This document shows positions 6,253 through 7,227 of a stretch of DNA of 7,227 nucleotides, piece by piece. Numbering within the stretch: the first letter of the stretch is position 1; every line of letters starts with the position of its first letter. The translations under genes were made by a program, and so were the position numbers. Below the pieces are notes generated by a model. That model was not told the origin of the DNA. It did no database searches and saw nothing but the letters and a program-made list of their open reading frames with translations. This DNA comes from Pseudofrankia asymbiotica. Lineage in GTDB: Bacteria; Actinomycetota; Actinomycetes; Frankiales; Frankiaceae. The stretch spans positions 47,119-54,345 of the forward strand of contig NZ_MOMC01000059.1 in NCBI RefSeq assembly GCF_001983105.1. Direction: 5' to 3'.

Positions 6253-6571
6253 TTTCCCTCGACCGGTGCCAGGCCCGTTCTCCGCACGCGGGTCCTCCGG
6301 GAGATCGCGGGGCCGCGTGAGTCGGACCTGCCACATTCACGGAACACGTTCGGCGCCAGCGGCGACGCGGTGGTGGTCGCGAGGGTGTCCGCGATGTCCG
6401 CGGTGATGTCTCCTCGGCATCCGCAAGGTGGTCCAGGGCTATGTCGATGACGTTCGCCAGCAGGTGAAGCATCGGCCGTCTCCGTCGAGCCGGACGCCGG
6501 TCGGGACGTCGCCGGGCCGATTATCCTTTTTGGATCTTGAAGTCTGGCTGGCTGATTCCAGCGGGCTTTGC
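6253..6571. other. 319-bp stretch without a firm gene; one doubtful small minus-strand ORF
   Basis: No gene is firmly supported. On the minus strand ATG 6472 has GGAG (6480-6483) 7 nt upstream and begins MLHLLANVIDIALDHLADAEE, which looks like a normal helical N-terminus. After about 25 residues the frame becomes Arg/Pro-rich, then runs in a shadow frame into the next gene and stops at 6122. A different minus frame then reads DITADIADTLATTTASPLAP, which looks more natural. This could be a small gene broken by a frameshift, or chance. Next to it is a short AT-rich patch, ATCC-TTTTT-GGAT (6523-6535), and a 5-bp hairpin, GCTGG/CCAGC (6547-6562), just after the DUF2637-like stop. Neither is a convincing terminator. 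Confidence 0.3.
6547..6562 (-). repeat. Weak hairpin downstream of the DUF2637-like gene
   Basis: GCTGG (6547-6551) and CCAGC (6558-6562) pair around a 6-nt loop, starting 9 nt after the stop codon of the minus-strand gene. No U-tract follows on the transcribed strand, so it could at best be a weak or factor-dependent terminator. Confidence 0.2.
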
Positions 6572-7227
6572 TCAGGCGGCGGTGGGTTGGGTGATGGCTT
6601 GGCGGCGCCATTCGGAGAGGTAGCGGCGGGCGGTGCCTGCGTGCAGGTTGATGGCGGGTGCGAGGTCGCGGGCGAGGGCGTAGTCGGTGCGCGGGTCGCC
6701 GGGGGCGATGTCGCGGAGCAGGAGGGTAGCGAGGCGGGCGCGTTTGCTGCCGCGGCGGGCGGTGCGCAGGGCTCGGGTGAGCACGGCCGGCGGGATCGGC
6801 TCCGGCGCCGCGTCCCACGCGGTAGCGCTGCCCGACCAGGGCACGTCGCGCCTGCTCAGCGGTTGGAGCGCTCTGTTCTCTGGGGGCGGGGCTGGCTCTG
6901 AGCACGGTGGGCCGGAAACCGCCGGGTGCTGGGCGCCGTCGCGGGCCGCGACGGTCGGTTCCGCGCGCTGTCCGCCGTCGAGATCGCGCTGTCCGTCCAC
7001 ATCGTGCCCGGCAGCGCCGCCGGGGCCGCGGTCGTGGCTCGAACCAGTCGAGTGGACGCGGCTGGGCACGAAGGGATGGGCGCTGCCCAAGCCGGGCCCG
7101 TGCATGCCGGCGTGGCCAGCTGACCGGGGACGAGCCTTGCGGATCTGGCTCATGAGCATTTCGTACGACCCGATCAACGCCACCGAGGGCCACGCGGCGA
7201 TCACCCTGGCAGCAAGATCGGGTTGGG
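6572..7227 (-). CDS. DUF2637-like protein, C-terminal part (partial)
   Basis: The minus frame is open from the right window edge to TGA at 6572-6574 (about 217 residues present). It enters the window as QPDLAARVIAAWPSVALIG followed by SYEMLMSQIRKA. The hydrophobic AAWPSVALIGSYE stretch resembles the end of the membrane-associated part of actinobacterial DUF2637 proteins, common on plasmids and integrated elements. A GTG at 7204 is inside this motif and is unlikely to be the true start. A long Gly/Pro/His-rich variable linker follows. The C-terminus (DYALARDLAPAINLHAGTARRYLSEWRR) looks like a helix-turn-helix. The protein may therefore combine membrane segments with a DNA-binding tail. Its precise function is not known to me. 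The family call rests on motif memory and on the mobile-element context. Confidence 0.62.
   Translation of the reverse strand, partial: QPDLAARVIAAWPSVALIGSYEMLMSQIRKARPRSAGHAGMHGPGLGSAHPFVPSRVHSTGSSHDRGPGGAAGHDVDGQRDLDGGQRAEPTVAARDGAQHPAVSGPPCSEPAPPPENRALQPLSRRDVPWSGSATAWDAAPEPIPPAVLTRALRTARRGSKRARLATLLLRDIAPGDPRTDYALARDLAPAINLHAGTARRYLSEWRRQAITQPTAA

Noticed and set aside
6428..6901. 157-codon plus-strand frame opposite the DUF2637-like gene
   Set aside because: It is Gly/Ala-rich antisense sequence without a recognisable motif; the opposite strand has the better protein.
6105..7193. 362-codon minus-strand frame across the DUF2637-like gene
   Set aside because: It is Arg/Pro-rich and out of frame with the AAWPSVALIGSYE and C-terminal HTH segments, which mark the real frame.
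1..7227. CRISPR array, tRNA, rRNA, insertion sequence ends or transposase
   Set aside because: I saw no regularly spaced repeats with unique spacers, no cloverleaf-like or rRNA-like sequence, and no transposase motif or terminal inverted repeats.

Overview
The window is very GC-rich, with strong G/C preference at third codon positions, GTG starts and long spurious antisense frames. This is typical of a high-GC actinobacterium. The protein styles (actinobacterial MobF relaxase, DUF2637-like protein, Phd/PIN toxin-antitoxin pair) fit Frankia or a related filamentous actinomycete, but the genus is inference. The content looks like part of a conjugative or mobilizable element, either a plasmid or an integrated element.

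Layout, left to right. Positions 1-90 hold the first 30 codons of a minus-strand gene that leaves the window. A 277-bp divergent intergenic region (91-367) follows, with a strong hairpin at 177-196. Positions 368-5086 (+) carry one very large gene for a MobF/TrwC-type conjugative relaxase-helicase of about 1572 residues. It has tandem catalytic tyrosines, an excisionase-like helix-turn-helix inserted inside the relaxase domain, the HxHxH metal site, a complete RecD-like helicase, and a long actinobacterial C-terminal extension with repeats.

A 198-bp spacer (5087-5284) carries a 10-bp direct repeat, overlapping palindromes and a -10-like hexamer just before a type II toxin-antitoxin pair. The antitoxin is Phd/YefM-like (5285-5545). 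The PIN-domain toxin (VapC type) keeps its four acidic residues but has no canonical start codon: its expected first codon is GTA, overlapping the antitoxin stop.

The right end is on the minus strand. It holds a small Ala/Arg-rich helical protein of unknown function (5959-6252), a 319-bp stretch with at most a doubtful small ORF (6253-6571), and the C-terminal part of a DUF2637-like protein (6572-7227) that runs off the right edge.

Working model: the relaxase nicks and unwinds element DNA for transfer, the toxin-antitoxin pair (if the toxin is expressed) helps stabilise the element, and the DUF2637-like protein is an element-associated gene of unknown detail. The most unusual points are the DNA-binding domain inside the relaxase catalytic domain and the start-less toxin downstream of an apparently leaderless antitoxin gene.
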